Origin: Streptomyces misionensis
Lineage (GTDB): Bacteria > Actinomycetota > Actinomycetes > Streptomycetales > Streptomycetaceae
Direction of reading: 5' to 3'
Assembly (NCBI RefSeq): GCF_900104815.1
Contig: NZ_FNTD01000004.1
Coordinates: 4,170,501 to 4,234,500, forward strand
DNA length: 64,000 bases
The position numbers and the translations under genes were made by a program. The notes under the pieces are model-generated. The model searched no databases. It was not told the DNA's origin and saw nothing but the letters and a program-made list of their open reading frames with translations. How positions within the stretch are numbered: the first letter of the stretch is position 1; every line of letters starts with the position of its first letter. Positions 52,116-64,000 of this stretch are shown piece after piece.

Positions 52116-52928
52116 TTACCGGCGGCGGAAGAGCAGATCGTTCACGACATGTCCCTTGTCCAGTCCCTGTCCCTCGAAACGGGTCAGCGGCCGGAACTCG
52201 GGCCGGGGCGCGAAACCGCCGTCGGCCTGCGTGTTCTCGAACTCCGGGTGGGCGCCGAGCACCTCCAGCATCTGCTCGGCGTACGGCTCCCAGTCGGTGG
52301 CGCAGTGCACCAGCGCGCCGGACTTGAGCCGGGTGGCGACGAGGTCGAGGAACTCCGGCTGGATCAGCCGCCGCTTGTGGTGGCGCTTCTTCGGCCAGGG
52401 GTCGGGGAAGTAGACGCGCAGCCCGTCGAGCGCGTCGGGGCGGAGCATCTCGCGCAGCAGGATGATGGCGTCGCCGTTGCCCACCCGGACGTTCTCCAGT
52501 CCGCATCGGTCGGCGAGGTTCAGCAGATTGCCCTGGCCGGGGGTGTGCACATCCACCGCGAGCACATTGGTGCCGGGGTCGGCGGCGGCCATCCGCGCGG
52601 TGGCCTCGCCCATCCCGAACCCGATCTCCAGCACCACGGGACGGTCGTTGCCGAACAGCTCGGCGAGGTCGATGACCCGCTGCCCGTCGATGTCCAGCCC
52701 CCAGGCGGGCCACAGCCGCCGCAAGGCGTCGGCCTGCCCGGCGGTCACCCGGCTGCGGCGCGGCTGGAAGCTGCGGATCCGCCGCTCGAAGTGCGACCCG
52801 GCGGGATCGGCCCGGGGGCCGTCCGGGAACCGCGGCTCGCCCTTGGCCCGGGCACGCCGCACGGCGGCACCGGGGTCCCGCGGGGCCGGTTCGGTCAGGG
52901 CTTCGGGGGCATTCATCGCATCAGACAC
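52116..52928 (-). CDS. trmB: tRNA (guanine-N7)-methyltransferase
   Basis: 270 residues from GTG 52926-52928. Methylates G46 in the tRNA variable loop using SAM. Motifs: 'VLEIGFGMGEATARMAAADPGTNVLAVDVHTPGQ' (SAM loop, about 95-128), 'LENVRVGNGDAIILL', 'LRVYFPDPWPKKRHHKRRLI' (the PDPWxKxRHxKRR signature, about 172-191) and 'HCATDWEPYAEQMLEVL'. The N-terminal about 50 residues ('EPAPRDPGAAVRRARAKG') are an actinobacterial extension. Confidence 0.96.
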   Translation of the reverse strand: MSDAMNAPEALTEPAPRDPGAAVRRARAKGEPRFPDGPRADPAGSHFERRIRSFQPRRSRVTAGQADALRRLWPAWGLDIDGQRVIDLAELFGNDRPVVLEIGFGMGEATARMAAADPGTNVLAVDVHTPGQGNLLNLADRCGLENVRVGNGDAIILLREMLRPDALDGLRVYFPDPWPKKRHHKRRLIQPEFLDLVATRLKSGALVHCATDWEPYAEQMLEVLGAHPEFENTQADGGFAPRPEFRPLTRFEGQGLDKGHVVNDLLFRRR

Positions 52929-52986
52929 AGTACGACCGAGTCTACGGGCGCGACCGGACCCGGCCCCATGCGTACTCGGTCACCCG

Positions 52987-54210
52987 CTAACCGCCGACGG
53001 CGTCCAGCATCCCCAGCGCCCGGCGGGCGATCTCCCGGCCGATCGGCAGGGACGCGGTGGCCGCCGGGGACGGCGCGTTCAGCACGTGCACCGCGCGGGC
53101 CCCCTCCTTGATCAGGAAGTCGTCCGCCAGCGCGCCGTCGCGCAGCACCGCCTGGGCCCGCACACCGGCCGGCGCCCGTACCAGGTCCTCGGCCCGCACC
53201 GCGGGCAGCAGTCTGCGCACCGCCTCCAGGAACGCCCCCTTGGACACCGAGCGGCGCAGCTCGCCCGCGCCGTACCGCCAGTGCCGGCGCGCCAGCGCCC
53301 AGGAGCCCGGCCAGGCCATGGTCCCGGCCAGCTCGCGGGGGCGGACGACGCCCCAGCCGTACCCCTCCCGGGCCAGCGCGGGCACCGCGTTGGGGCCGAT
53401 GTGCACCACGCCGTCGACGCCCCGGGTCAGATGGACGCCGAGGAACGGGAACGCCGGGTCCGGCACCGGATAGACCAGGCCCCGCACCAGCTCGGGCCGC
53501 GCCAGCTCGTAGTACTCCCCGCGGAAGGGCACGATCCGCACGCCCGGTTCGTCCCCGGTCAGCCGGGCCAGTTCGTCGCAGTGCAGGCCGGCGCAGTTCA
53601 CCAGCACCCGGCCGCGCACGACGTCCCCGCCCGCGGTGCGCACGGCCACGCCCCGCTCCGGGCGCCGGTCCACCCGCACCACCCGGGCGCCGTAGCGGAT
53701 CTCGGCGCCCGAGGCCTCGGCGAGCCGCCGGGCGACGCCCGCGAAGTCGCACACGCCCGTGGTGCCCACGTGGATCGCGGCCAGTCCGCGCACCTCGGGC
53801 TCGTACTCGGTGATCTGGGCGGGGCCCAGCTCCCGCACGGGTATGCCGTTCTCCCGGCCGCGCTGCACCAGGGCGTGCAGCCGGGGCAGCTCCGCGCGCT
53901 CGGTGGCGACGATCAGCTTGCCGGTGACGGCGTGGTCGATGCCGTACTCGGCGCAGAACTTCACCATCTCGGCGGCGCCCCGCACCGCGTACCGCGCCTT
54001 GAGCGAGCCGGGCCGGTAGTAGATCCCGCTGTGCACGACCCCGCTGTTGCGCCCGGTCTGGTGGCGGGCCGGGCCCGGCTCCTTCTCCAGCACGGTCACC
54101 CGGGTGCCCGGCGCGGCCCGGCTGATCGCGTACGCCGTCGACAGCCCGACGATCCCCCCTCCGACCACGAGCACATCGCAGTCGTACGCCCCGACCGGCA
54201 CCTGCACCAC
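52987..54210 (-). CDS. lhgO: L-2-hydroxyglutarate oxidase
   Basis: 407 residues. FAD-dependent DAO family: dinucleotide fold 'CDVLVVGGGIVGLSTAYAISR' (about 9-29), 'GPARHQTGRNSGVVHSGIYYRPGSLKA' (the LhgO-type HSGIYY box), 'FRGEYYELAR', 'FPFLGVHLTRGVDGVVHIGPNAVPALAREGY' and 'NAPSPAATASLPIGREIA'. Oxidises L-2-hydroxyglutarate, a metabolic by-product, to 2-oxoglutarate, passing electrons to quinones. GTG start at 54208-54210; a start a few codons later is possible. Confidence 0.92.
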   Translation of the reverse strand: MVQVPVGAYDCDVLVVGGGIVGLSTAYAISRAAPGTRVTVLEKEPGPARHQTGRNSGVVHSGIYYRPGSLKARYAVRGAAEMVKFCAEYGIDHAVTGKLIVATERAELPRLHALVQRGRENGIPVRELGPAQITEYEPEVRGLAAIHVGTTGVCDFAGVARRLAEASGAEIRYGARVVRVDRRPERGVAVRTAGGDVVRGRVLVNCAGLHCDELARLTGDEPGVRIVPFRGEYYELARPELVRGLVYPVPDPAFPFLGVHLTRGVDGVVHIGPNAVPALAREGYGWGVVRPRELAGTMAWPGSWALARRHWRYGAGELRRSVSKGAFLEAVRRLLPAVRAEDLVRAPAGVRAQAVLRDGALADDFLIKEGARAVHVLNAPSPAATASLPIGREIARRALGMLDAVGG

Positions 54211-54344
54211 CTCCCACGTCGATAGTGCACTGCGCCACTGACATCGCCTTCAAACGCCGAAGTGATCAGTACCGCTCGGGGTGCGGGGCGTGCGCGGGGG
54301 CGGGTCCGCAGGCGGGTGTGCCGGGCGGGCGCGCGGGTCCGGGG

Positions 54345-55769
54345 TCAGGCCGGTGCCATCAGGAGGGGACGGGCCCGCTCCCGCAGTTCCACCACCCTCG
54401 GTTCGTCCCCGTACGGCTCCAGGCGGTGCAGCAGGTCCTTCACGTACTCGGTCGTGCGGGCAGACGAGATCCGTCCGGCCACCTCGACCGCCCGCACCCC
54501 CTGCTCGCACGCCGCGTCCAGGTTGCCGGACTCCAGCTCGGCGACCGCGGAGACGACCAGCCGCAGCCCGTGCGAGCGCACGAACTCCTCCGTCGGCTTG
54601 GACAGGGCCTGCTCGGTGAAGCGCCGCACCTGCCGGGGCAGCTTCAGGTCCCGGTAGCACTCGGCGGCGTCCGCGGCGAACCGGTCGTAGCCGTAGAAGC
54701 CGAGCCACGAGGGATCGTTGTCCCCCTCCCGGGCCCGCTCCAGCCAGCCCTCGGCCGCCTTCAGGGCCGCCCCCGCCGCCTGCGCGTCCCCGGCGCGCGC
54801 GTGGGCGCGCGCCTCGACCAGCCGGAAGAAGCTCATGGTGCGGGCCGTGGCCAGTCCCCGGTTGCGCTCCAGCGCGGCCTGCGCCAGGTCGACCCCCTCG
54901 TCGCCGAAGCCCCGGTAGGTGGCCTGGAGCGACATGGAGGCGAGGACGTACCCGCCGAGCGGGACGTCGGCCGCCGCGCGGGCGAGCCGCAGCGCCTGGA
55001 TGTAGTAGCGCTGGGCGGCCTCCTGCTGCCCGGTGTCGAAGGCCATCCACCCGGCCAGCCGGGTCAGTTCCGCGGAGGCGCCGAACAGGGCGCGGCCGAC
55101 CTCGTCGGAGTAGGCGCCGAGCAGCAGCGGCGCCGCCTCCACGCGCAGGCACTCCGGCACCATCGACGAACGCCAGTCGCCGCCTCCGTACTTGGAGTCC
55201 CAGCGCCTGGCGTCCTCGGCGGCCTCCCGCAGCTTGCGCACGTCGCTGTGGCCGACTCTGACCGCCCCGCCGGTGCCCTCGGCGGAGCCGTCCTCCCGCG
55301 CGACCGAGCTGTCGGCGGGGGTTATCAGCCAGCGTGAGGCGGGCGTCGCGTAGGCGCTCACCGCGAAGGAGCCGGCGAGCGACTGCCAGATGCCGCCGGA
55401 GCCGGCCCGGCGCCCGGCGAGGTCGAGCCGGTACAGCTCGGTGGCCGACTTCACCGCCTGCGCCACGTCCCGGGGGAAGGCGAGACCCACTTCGGGTGCG
55501 GGGTCCGCGTCCGCCAGGCCGATCTCGTGCAGCGGCACCGGGCGGCCGAGCTTCTGTCCGATGGCGGCCGCGATGAGGTGCGGCGCGGCGCCCTGCGGCA
55601 CCATGCCCTTCGACACCCAGCGCGCCACGGAGGTCTTGTCGTAGCGAAGAGTCAACCCGCGTTGGGCGCCAAGATCGTTGACGCGTCGCGCGAGTCCTGC
55701 GTTGCTGATTCCCGCGAGGGCGAGAACGGCGCCGAGTTTTTCGTTCGGCCCGCGTTGCTCCCTGGACAT
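54345..55769 (-). CDS. NsdA-like TPR regulator
   Basis: 474 residues from ATG 55767-55769, with GAGGGG six bases upstream. N-terminal helix-turn-helix-like part '[68 protein letters not shown]' (about 10-80). The C-terminal half (about 190-470) is tetratricopeptide-like ('[49 protein letters not shown]'). This layout is that of the NsdA/sporulation-associated protein family that represses antibiotic production and sporulation in Streptomyces. The gene order suggests the paralog near trmB. Target DNA is unknown. Confidence 0.82.
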   Translation of the reverse strand: MSREQRGPNEKLGAVLALAGISNAGLARRVNDLGAQRGLTLRYDKTSVARWVSKGMVPQGAAPHLIAAAIGQKLGRPVPLHEIGLADADPAPEVGLAFPRDVAQAVKSATELYRLDLAGRRAGSGGIWQSLAGSFAVSAYATPASRWLITPADSSVAREDGSAEGTGGAVRVGHSDVRKLREAAEDARRWDSKYGGGDWRSSMVPECLRVEAAPLLLGAYSDEVGRALFGASAELTRLAGWMAFDTGQQEAAQRYYIQALRLARAAADVPLGGYVLASMSLQATYRGFGDEGVDLAQAALERNRGLATARTMSFFRLVEARAHARAGDAQAAGAALKAAEGWLERAREGDNDPSWLGFYGYDRFAADAAECYRDLKLPRQVRRFTEQALSKPTEEFVRSHGLRLVVSAVAELESGNLDAACEQGVRAVEVAGRISSARTTEYVKDLLHRLEPYGDEPRVVELRERARPLLMAPA

Positions 55770-56468
55770 GCGCCACCCCTCGACACAGACGGCCGCCGCG
55801 CGGGCATAACCGCGCGGCATTCGTAAACCCAGCGTAGTTCGCCGCATCCCAAGCGTTAAGGGGCATTGTTCCGGATGGCGGGATTGTGGTCCGTACGGAA
55901 GTACGGTCCTGTACGCACCGTGCACGGCCGGTCGTCGCGTGCCCCCGCGCGTGTGGCCGTGCGCCCGGCCGTGCGCTCTTCTCCGGCCAACTCCGTGGCG
56001 GTTTCCTGGTCTTGCGTGGGTCGGCCCGCTGTACTGGATCCAGTGGGCTGGGGGACACCGCCACCTTCATCCCCGCGGGTGGCGGACCGGTCCGGGAGGC
56101 GGCGACCGCCTCCCGGACCGTGCGTGCGTGAAGGGTGCCGCGCGCATCGCCGGCCCCTACGGAGCGTGCTCGGTTTCCGCGCGCCTCACGGTATTTGGCT
56201 GAAAATCGTCCCGCAGAACGCCGGGTGTTCACGGCTGCGACCATGAAAATTCGGGGCGTGAAAGGCGTTTAGGGGGCGCACATGGGGCGTATTCGCGTCG
56301 CGTCCTGCCCGGTGGCCCCCGGCCCCGGGTCAACGGCCACCGCGTCAACGCCGGTTGCCCTTCCACCGTCCCGGGCGGTGTCACCACACCTCTCCCGCGC
56401 GTCCTTCGTGGCAGCATGGGGGCCGGTTCGTCCGGTGCAGTGGTTGTCCACAGCCTGTGGAGGCGTCG
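55770..56468. other. 699-bp divergent intergenic region, no gene seen
   Basis: Separates the NsdA-like gene from the asparagine-synthase-like gene. Frames are open because of high G+C but lack start/RBS signals and resemble no protein. It must hold both promoters. No repeat, tRNA or clear operator recognised. Confidence 0.55.
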
Positions 56469-58538
56469 ATGCGGTGGTTGGTGGGGTGGAGCAGCACCGC
56501 CGCGGGCACGGCCGCGCCCGGCTCGGCCGGCGCCCTCGACCTCGACGGCGAGACCCTGCACCCGGTCGGCTCCCAGCTGTTGTGGGGCGACCCCGACCCG
56601 CTGTGGGCCGTCGGCGACTGGCGCCCGGACGAGGTGCGGGTGATCAAGGCCGACGAGCAGAACCGGATCGCGGTCCTCGGCATCTGCGGCGCCTCCGACG
56701 AGGAGCTGCGGCGCGGCCTGTTCACCGCGCGCGGCGGCGCCCTGCGCCATCTGACCGCCTGGCCCGGCAGCTACACGGCCGTCGTCCAGGTCGGCCGCCG
56801 CGTCACCGTCTGCGGCGACCTCGCGGGCGCCCGCCCGGTCTTCCACACCCCGTGGGCGGGCGGCACCGCCTACGCCACCGCCGCGCTGCCGCTCGCCGAC
56901 CTCGTCGAGGCCAACCTCGACTTCGGTCACCTGGCCGCCCTGCTCGCCGCCCCGGACGTACCGGCCGCGCTGCGCGACACCACCCCGTACGAGGGGGTGC
57001 GGCGCGTTCCGCCGGGGCACGCGCTGGTCCTGCGCGCCGGGGCGCGGGAGATCGCCGGGTACGACCCGGTCTCCTCGCTCGCCGTGTCCGCGCCCCCGGC
57101 CGACCCCGACCACGCCGTGGACGCCGTGCGCGACGCCCTCGTGGAGGCGGTGCGCACCCGGCTGTCCGCGCCCCGGCACGTGCCCGACCTCGATCCCGGC
57201 CCGGTGCCCGGGATGGGACCCGCGGAGCGGCGCGCCCGGCGCGGCATGCCGGTGCCCGGCATCGGCGCCGACCTCTCCGGCGGGCCGGCCTCCGCCACCC
57301 TCGCGCTGCTCGCCGCCGGGCTGCCCGGCCGGCCCGGCACCCTGCTCGGCCACGGCGCCGGCGAACGCCTCCTCGCCGTCACCTTCAACGACCTCGCCGT
57401 CGGCGGCCGGGAGGCCGAACTCCAGCGCGCCGGCGCCCTCGCCGAGAACCCCCGGCTGCACCACGTGGTGGTGACCGGCGGCGAGGAGCTCCTGCCCTAC
57501 GCCGACCTCGACGGCCCCCTCACCGACGAGCCCGGACCCTCGCTGGTCACGGCCGCCCGGCACCGGGCCCGGCTGGCCGCGGGCAGCGCCGACCACTTCA
57601 CCGGACACGGCGCCCGCCAGGTCCTCGACGCCCATCCCGCCCGCCTCGCCGACCTGCTGATGGACCGCCGGCGCCGCCATCTGGTCCGGCCGGTCGCCGC
57701 GCTCGCCCGGGCCGACGGCTCGGTGCTGGTCCCCGCGCGGGTGTACGGCGCGGCCCGGCGGCTCGCCCGCACGCCGTACCGGGCCGGGGTCGAGGCGCTG
57801 GCCGAGCGGCTGATGCGGCGCCGGTTCGAGGAGCCCAAGGGGGCGGTCGGAGCGTCCCTCGCGGCGCTGACCTGGGCCCCGCCCGGGGCGGCCGCCCGGT
57901 GGCTGACGGGGGAGGCGCTGGCCGAAGTATCGGTTCTGCTGGGGGTCGAGGCGGACCGGACCGGCACGGGCGTCCAGCGCCCCGGCGACCACCGGGCGCG
58001 GGCCGCGCTCGCCCGGTACGCCGCGGACCTCCGCGTCCTCGAACAGGCCGCGGAGATCCGGTCGCAGCGGCTGCACGCGCCCTTCCTGGACAACCAGGTC
58101 GTCCGCGCCTGCCGCGCGCTGCCCGAGGCGCTGCGGGTGCGGCCGGGGGCGCGGGCCGCGATCCTGCGCACCGTCCTGTCCGGCGCCGGTGTCACCGACC
58201 TCCCGCCCGGCTGGGGCGTACCGTCCCACGCCTCCTCGGCGGCCGCGGCCCGAGCGGGCCTGCGGGTGTCCGCCGACGCGTTGCAGGACCTCTTCTCCCG
58301 CCCGCTGCTGGCGGACGCGGGACTGGTGGAGGCCCGGGTGATCCGCAAGGCGCTGCGCGCGGCGGCGGGCGGCTCCGCCGTACCGCTGGACGGCCTCGCC
58401 GACCTGGTCTCCCTCGAACTGTGGCTGCATCGCCTGCTGGCCCGCCGGGGGACGTGCTGGACCGGAACGCCCGCGCGCTCGCGGGCGGTGCCGGCGGGGA
58501 TCACCCCGCGCCGGGGGGCGCTGGCGTCCGGCGCGTGA
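56469..58538 (+). CDS. asparagine synthase-related protein lacking key residues
   Basis: 689 residues from ATG 56469 ('MRWLVGWSSTAAGTAAPG'). N-terminal (1-200) glutaminase-like domain: 'GGALRHLTAWPGSYTAVVQVGRRVTVCGDLAGARPVFH' but no Cys-2, so no glutaminase activity. C-terminal (about 215-600) Asn_synthase-like domain with PP-loop 'PGIGADLSGGPASATLALLAAG' where SGGxDS is SGGPAS (Asp replaced), followed by a plausible 'LHAPFLDNQVVRACRALP' (binding residues of the synthetase domain). Related proteins act as beta-lactam synthetases or lasso peptide cyclases, yet no precursor or McjB-like gene is visible nearby. Could be a dead or altered ligase. Precedes the AfsR-like gene by 162 bp. Confidence 0.78.
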   Translation: MRWLVGWSSTAAGTAAPGSAGALDLDGETLHPVGSQLLWGDPDPLWAVGDWRPDEVRVIKADEQNRIAVLGICGASDEELRRGLFTARGGALRHLTAWPGSYTAVVQVGRRVTVCGDLAGARPVFHTPWAGGTAYATAALPLADLVEANLDFGHLAALLAAPDVPAALRDTTPYEGVRRVPPGHALVLRAGAREIAGYDPVSSLAVSAPPADPDHAVDAVRDALVEAVRTRLSAPRHVPDLDPGPVPGMGPAERRARRGMPVPGIGADLSGGPASATLALLAAGLPGRPGTLLGHGAGERLLAVTFNDLAVGGREAELQRAGALAENPRLHHVVVTGGEELLPYADLDGPLTDEPGPSLVTAARHRARLAAGSADHFTGHGARQVLDAHPARLADLLMDRRRRHLVRPVAALARADGSVLVPARVYGAARRLARTPYRAGVEALAERLMRRRFEEPKGAVGASLAALTWAPPGAAARWLTGEALAEVSVLLGVEADRTGTGVQRPGDHRARAALARYAADLRVLEQAAEIRSQRLHAPFLDNQVVRACRALPEALRVRPGARAAILRTVLSGAGVTDLPPGWGVPSHASSAAAARAGLRVSADALQDLFSRPLLADAGLVEARVIRKALRAAAGGSAVPLDGLADLVSLELWLHRLLARRGTCWTGTPARSRAVPAGITPRRGALASGA

Positions 58539-58700
58539 GCCCGGGCATGCGCGCCCGCACCCGCCCGGCCCGCCGGTGTGTTCGTCAGGCCCGCGCCCGT
58601 CGTCCCCGCCCGCCCGGCTCCGCCCCCCGTGCCCGCCGTGTCCCCGCCCCCGCCCGCAAACCCGTCGAACCCATGCCCGCTCCCCGTCCACAATGACCGG

Positions 58701-61700
58701 GTGCGGTACAGAATCCTCGGCATCACCCAAGCGGCGGACGGTCACGGCGACCCCCTCCCGCTCACCGCTCCCCGCCTGCGCACCCTCCTCGCCGCCCTCG
58801 CCCTGCGCCCCGGCCGCACCACCACCCCGCACACCCTCGTCGAGGAGATCTGGGCCGACGCCCCGCCCCAGGACGCGCCCGCCGCCCTCCAGGCCCTCGT
58901 CGGCCGGCTCCGCCGCACCCTGGGCAAGGACGCCGTCACCTCCACCCCCGGCGGATACCGCCTCGAAGCCACCGAGGACGACGTCGACCTGCACGTCTTC
59001 GAACGTCTCACCCGCACCGGCACCAGGGCCCTCGGCGCCGGCGACCCGGAGACCGCGCACCGCGCCCTCACCACCGCGCTCGCCCTCTGGCACGGCCCCG
59101 CCCTCGCCGACCTCCCCGACCGCACCGCCGCCGCCCGCCCCGAGGCGCTGCGCCTGGAGGCCACCCGCGCCCGTGCCGCCGCCGCCCTCGCCCTGGGCCG
59201 CGCCCGGGAGGTCGTACCGGAGCTGCGCGAGCTGACCGCGGCCCACCCCTACGACGAGCCGCTGCACGCCCTCCTCATCCGCGCCCTGCGCGACTGCGGC
59301 CGCCCCGCCGACGCCCTCGCCGCCTACGAGTCGGCGCGCCGCACCCTCGCCGACACCCTCGGCACCGACCCGGGCGAGGAACTGCGCGCCCTGCACGCCT
59401 CACTGCTCGCGCCGCAGCGCCCCGCCCCGCCCCCCGACCGGCGCGGCAACCTCCGGCCCCGCCTGACCTCCTTCGTCGGCCGGGAACCGGAACTCGCCGC
59501 GGTCCGCGCCGATGTGCGGGCATCCCGCCTGGTCACCCTCACCGGACCCGGCGGCTCGGGAAAGACCCGGCTCGCCGAGGAGGCCGCCGCCGCGTTCGCC
59601 CCCGCCTGGCTGGTCGAACTGGCCCCGCTGGACCATCCGGAGGCGGTGGCCGGCGCCGTGGTCAACGCGCTGGGGCTGCGCGAGACCGTGCTGCTGAACA
59701 CCGAGCTGACCGCGCAGCACGACGACCCGACCGCCCTGCTGATCGAGTACTGCGCCCCGCGCACCCAGCTCCTCGTCCTCGACAACTGCGAGCACGTCAT
59801 CGACGCGGCCGCCGCCCTCGCCGAGACCCTCCTCACCCACTGCCCGGGGCTGACCGTCCTCGCCACCAGCCGCGAACCCCTGGGCGTGCCCGGCGAGTCG
59901 GTGCGCCCGGTCGAACCCCTGGCCCCCGAACAGGCGCACCGCCTCTTCACCGAGCGCGCCAAGGCCGTCCGCCCCGACGGCGTGCTCGGCGACACCGCCG
60001 CCGTCGCGGAGATCTGCCGCCGTCTGGACGGGCTGCCGCTCGCCATCGAACTGGCCGCGGCCCGGCTCCGGATGCTGACCCCGCGCCAGATCGCCGACCG
60101 GCTCGATGACCGGTTCCGGCTGCTCACCTCCGGCAGCCGCACCGTGCTGCCCCGCCAGCAGACCCTGCGCGCGGTGGTCGACTGGTCCTGGGACCTGCTG
60201 GACGAGCGCGAGCGCACGGTGCTGCGCGAGGTGTCGGTCTTCGTCGGCGGCTGGGACCTCGCGGCGGCCGAGGCCGTGTGCTCGGGCCCGGTGGCCGATC
60301 TGATCGGGGCGCTGGTCGACAAGTCCCTCGTCGTCGCCACACCGGACGCCACCGACGCGCCCGGCGGCATGCGCTACCGCATGCTGGAGACCATCCACGA
60401 GTACGCCACCGAGCGCGCGGCCGACACCCCCGGACTGCGCGCCGCCGCCGAGCGCCGCCACCGCGCCTGGGTGCGGTCGCTGGTGGAGCGGGCCGAGCCG
60501 CTGCTGCGTTCGGCGGAACAACTCCCGTGGATCGCCCGTCTGGAGACCGACCTGGACAACATCCGGGCGGCCCTGGACCGCGCGGTGCGCGACGGCGAGG
60601 AGGCCGAGGCGGGCGCGATCGTCCTGGCCATGGGCTGGTTCTGGTGGCTGCGCAACCACCGCCGGGAGGCCGTCACCCGGACGCGCCAGGTGCTCCGCCT
60701 GGGCATCGCCCTCGACGCCCTCGCCGCTGGAGCCACCCCCGAGGGCGGCCTGCCGGCCCTGATGGAGTCGGCCGACATCGTCGGCGCCCTGCTCGCCGCG
60801 CCCGACGGCGAGCGGGGGCACCCGCTGCGCGAACTCCGCATGGACCTGCGGATGTCCGACCTGTTCCTGACCACGGAGGGCAGGATCGAGCGGCTGACCG
60901 ACGACGACGAGCGGGGTCCGCGCTACATCGCCCGGGTCCGGGCGGCCTACGCGCGCGGCGGCCCGCACGCCGCCCGCCTCCCCGGCATCACCTGGCCGCT
61001 GACCGCCTACTACCTGGGCGGCCCGGGGGACGCCGGCCGCGACCTCACCCCGGCGGTCGCCAACTGCCGGAAGTACGGCGGCGACTGGGAGACCGGCGTC
61101 ACGCTGATGTTCCGCACCCACGCGCTCGTCGACTCCCCGGGCAATCTGCACGGCGTGGACGAGGACCTGGCCGAGCTGCGGACGCTCAGCCGCCGCGTCG
61201 GGGACCGCTGGATGCGGGCGCAGGTGTGCAGCGCGGCCGGTGAGACGGCCATGGCGCGCGGCCGTTACGCCGAGGCGCGCGACGAGTACGCGCAGGCGCT
61301 GCGCCTCGCCTACGAGGTCGGCGCCTACGCGGAGTCGCCGTTCCTGCTGGCGCGGCTCGGGGAGATCGCCTACCGTGCCGGCGACCGCGACGGCGCGCTC
61401 GCCACCCTCGCGGAGGCGGACACGGCCGCGGACCGCTACGCGGTGACGGAGGCCCGCGCCTTCGCCCTGATGATGCGCGCCTGCATCGCCCTGTACGACG
61501 GGCGGACCGCCGAGGCCCGCGAGCTGTACGACGCGACGTTCGAGGCGACCCGGGGCGAGGCCGCGCCCCCGCAGTTCGCGGCCGCCCTGGGAACCGTGGA
61601 GGCGCTGCTCGCGGCCGCGGAGTCGGGCCCGGAGCACGGGCTGCCGGTCGTGGCCGAGGCGCTGGAGGCGGCCGTGGCCATGCGGTGCGCCGAGTGGATC

Positions 61701-61959
61701 ACCGGGGGACTGGTGGACACCGCGGCCGGACTGCTGGCCCGGCTCGGGGATCTGCCGGGCGCGGTCCGGCTGTACGAGGCCGCGGACCGCTGGTGCGACG
61801 GCCGCCCGCGCAGCGAGCCCGAGCGCACCGAGGCCGCCCGGGTGCTGGCCGGTGCCCGCGCCGCCCTGCCCGCCGAGCGGTACGCGGCCGAGCGGGCCCG
61901 GGGCGCCGGCTACGGGGTGGCGGAGGTCCTGGCCGACATCCGGCGGGTGCGCACGGCGG

Positions 61960-61973
<14 letters not shown>
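58701..61973 (+). CDS. AfsR/SARP-type regulator with BTAD and NB-ARC ATPase
   Basis: 1090 residues from GTG 58701. DNA-binding winged helix ('[51 protein letters not shown]', 1-50), BTAD helical domain ('[36 protein letters not shown]', about 95-245), then NB-ARC ATPase with Walker A '[22 protein letters not shown]', '[22 protein letters not shown]', '[16 protein letters not shown]', '[15 protein letters not shown]'. The C-terminal part (about 650-1060) is TPR-like. Structurally like AfsR, an integrator of antibiotic-production signals. No biosynthetic cluster is nearby, so a global role is likely. Its 3' end overlaps the sigma fusion gene by 14 bp. Confidence 0.93.
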
Positions 61974-63822
<1,849 letters not shown>

Positions 63823-64000
63823 AGCGGAACGCCCCCGCCCCCGGCCCGGCCCAACCCATCACGGCCACAGCGTGCCACATCGTCATTTCTTCAACGACGT
63901 CCGGCGGTCCCGGTCACCCGTCCGGGCAGTCGCTCCGGAACAAACCACTCCGTGCGGGTGGACGGGCAGGGCGGCATGCGTCGTGGAGGACGGGCGCAGG
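63823..64000. other. right edge, no feature seen
   Basis: 178 bp upstream of the sigma fusion gene, expected to hold its promoter. Nothing else recognised before the window ends. Confidence 0.5.

Noticed and set aside
56469..58538. Lasso-peptide biosynthesis cluster around the asparagine-synthase-like gene
   Set aside because: No precursor peptide, transglutaminase-like McjB or ABC transporter gene is visible within the flanking 2 kb.

Overview
The window is a stretch of Streptomyces chromosome core. Evidence: very high G+C with GC-rich third codon positions, many GTG starts, bldC, an Lsr2-like protein, valine dehydrogenase, an AfsR-type regulator, mycothiol-type enzymes, and a purine gene layout (purD-purC / purSQL / purF-purM) that from memory matches the Streptomyces coelicolor SCO4041 to about SCO4117 region. 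Species identity is inference; only the sequence was read.

Layout. 1-2.9 kb: end of upp, a LytR_C membrane protein, a small ParB-like/VapB-like protein, an HdeD-type membrane protein and an HhH-GPD glycosylase. 3.0-7.0 kb: a four-gene translationally coupled operon (penicillin acylase family, siderophore-type GNAT, cupin_5, SDR) directly behind a near-consensus iron box. 7.0-9.2 kb: a Tudor-like mini-protein, an AAA ATPase of the DUF234 type behind a 15-bp-phased operator-like array, and tRNA-Ser. 9.2-13.1 kb: SRP RNA, dnaX, purD. 13.4-16.9 kb: an M48-like membrane protein lacking its zinc motif and a dimethylformamidase-like protein, separated by three 17-bp direct repeats. 17-27.2 kb: purC, three tRNA-Gly genes, lsrL, purSQL, a mycothiol-dependent enzyme, a META lipoprotein, purF and purM. 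27.3-31.5 kb: DUF3073 protein, vdh, an uncharacterised gene, bldC, a 57-residue Cys-containing protein and tRNA-Asp. 31.6-39.0 kb: hrpA, membrane proteins, a tRNA-Phe / parS / tRNA-Asp / tRNA-Glu cluster and a membrane metallophosphoesterase. 39.1-44.2 kb: minizincin, lipoprotein, DEAD-box helicase with RGG-like repeats, amino-acid permease, tRNA-Lys. 44.3-50.7 kb: LRR protein, FMN reductase, an atypical two-gene patch (DUF2637-like plus a 57-residue ORF), a reductase-deaminase fusion, initiator tRNA, and an M23 peptidase behind a c-di-AMP (ydaO) riboswitch. 50.7-63.8 kb: PrsW protease, trmB, lhgO, an NsdA-like TPR regulator, a degenerate asparagine-synthase homolog, an AfsR-like regulator and a sigma factor fused to a membrane/extracytoplasmic NPCBM-type domain.

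How it works together: seven genes give most of de novo IMP synthesis, scattered in four transcription units; dnaX, the SRP RNA, ten tRNAs and trmB are translation/replication housekeeping; bldC, lsrL, the NsdA-like protein, the AfsR-like protein and the sigma fusion are developmental or global regulators; the iron-box operon and the c-di-AMP riboswitch connect two loci to iron and cell-wall/osmotic status. The best candidates for new biology are the iron-box operon, the sigma-NPCBM fusion, the dead M48 protein with its 17-bp repeats, the ATPase with phased operator, and the inverted RibD-like fusion.
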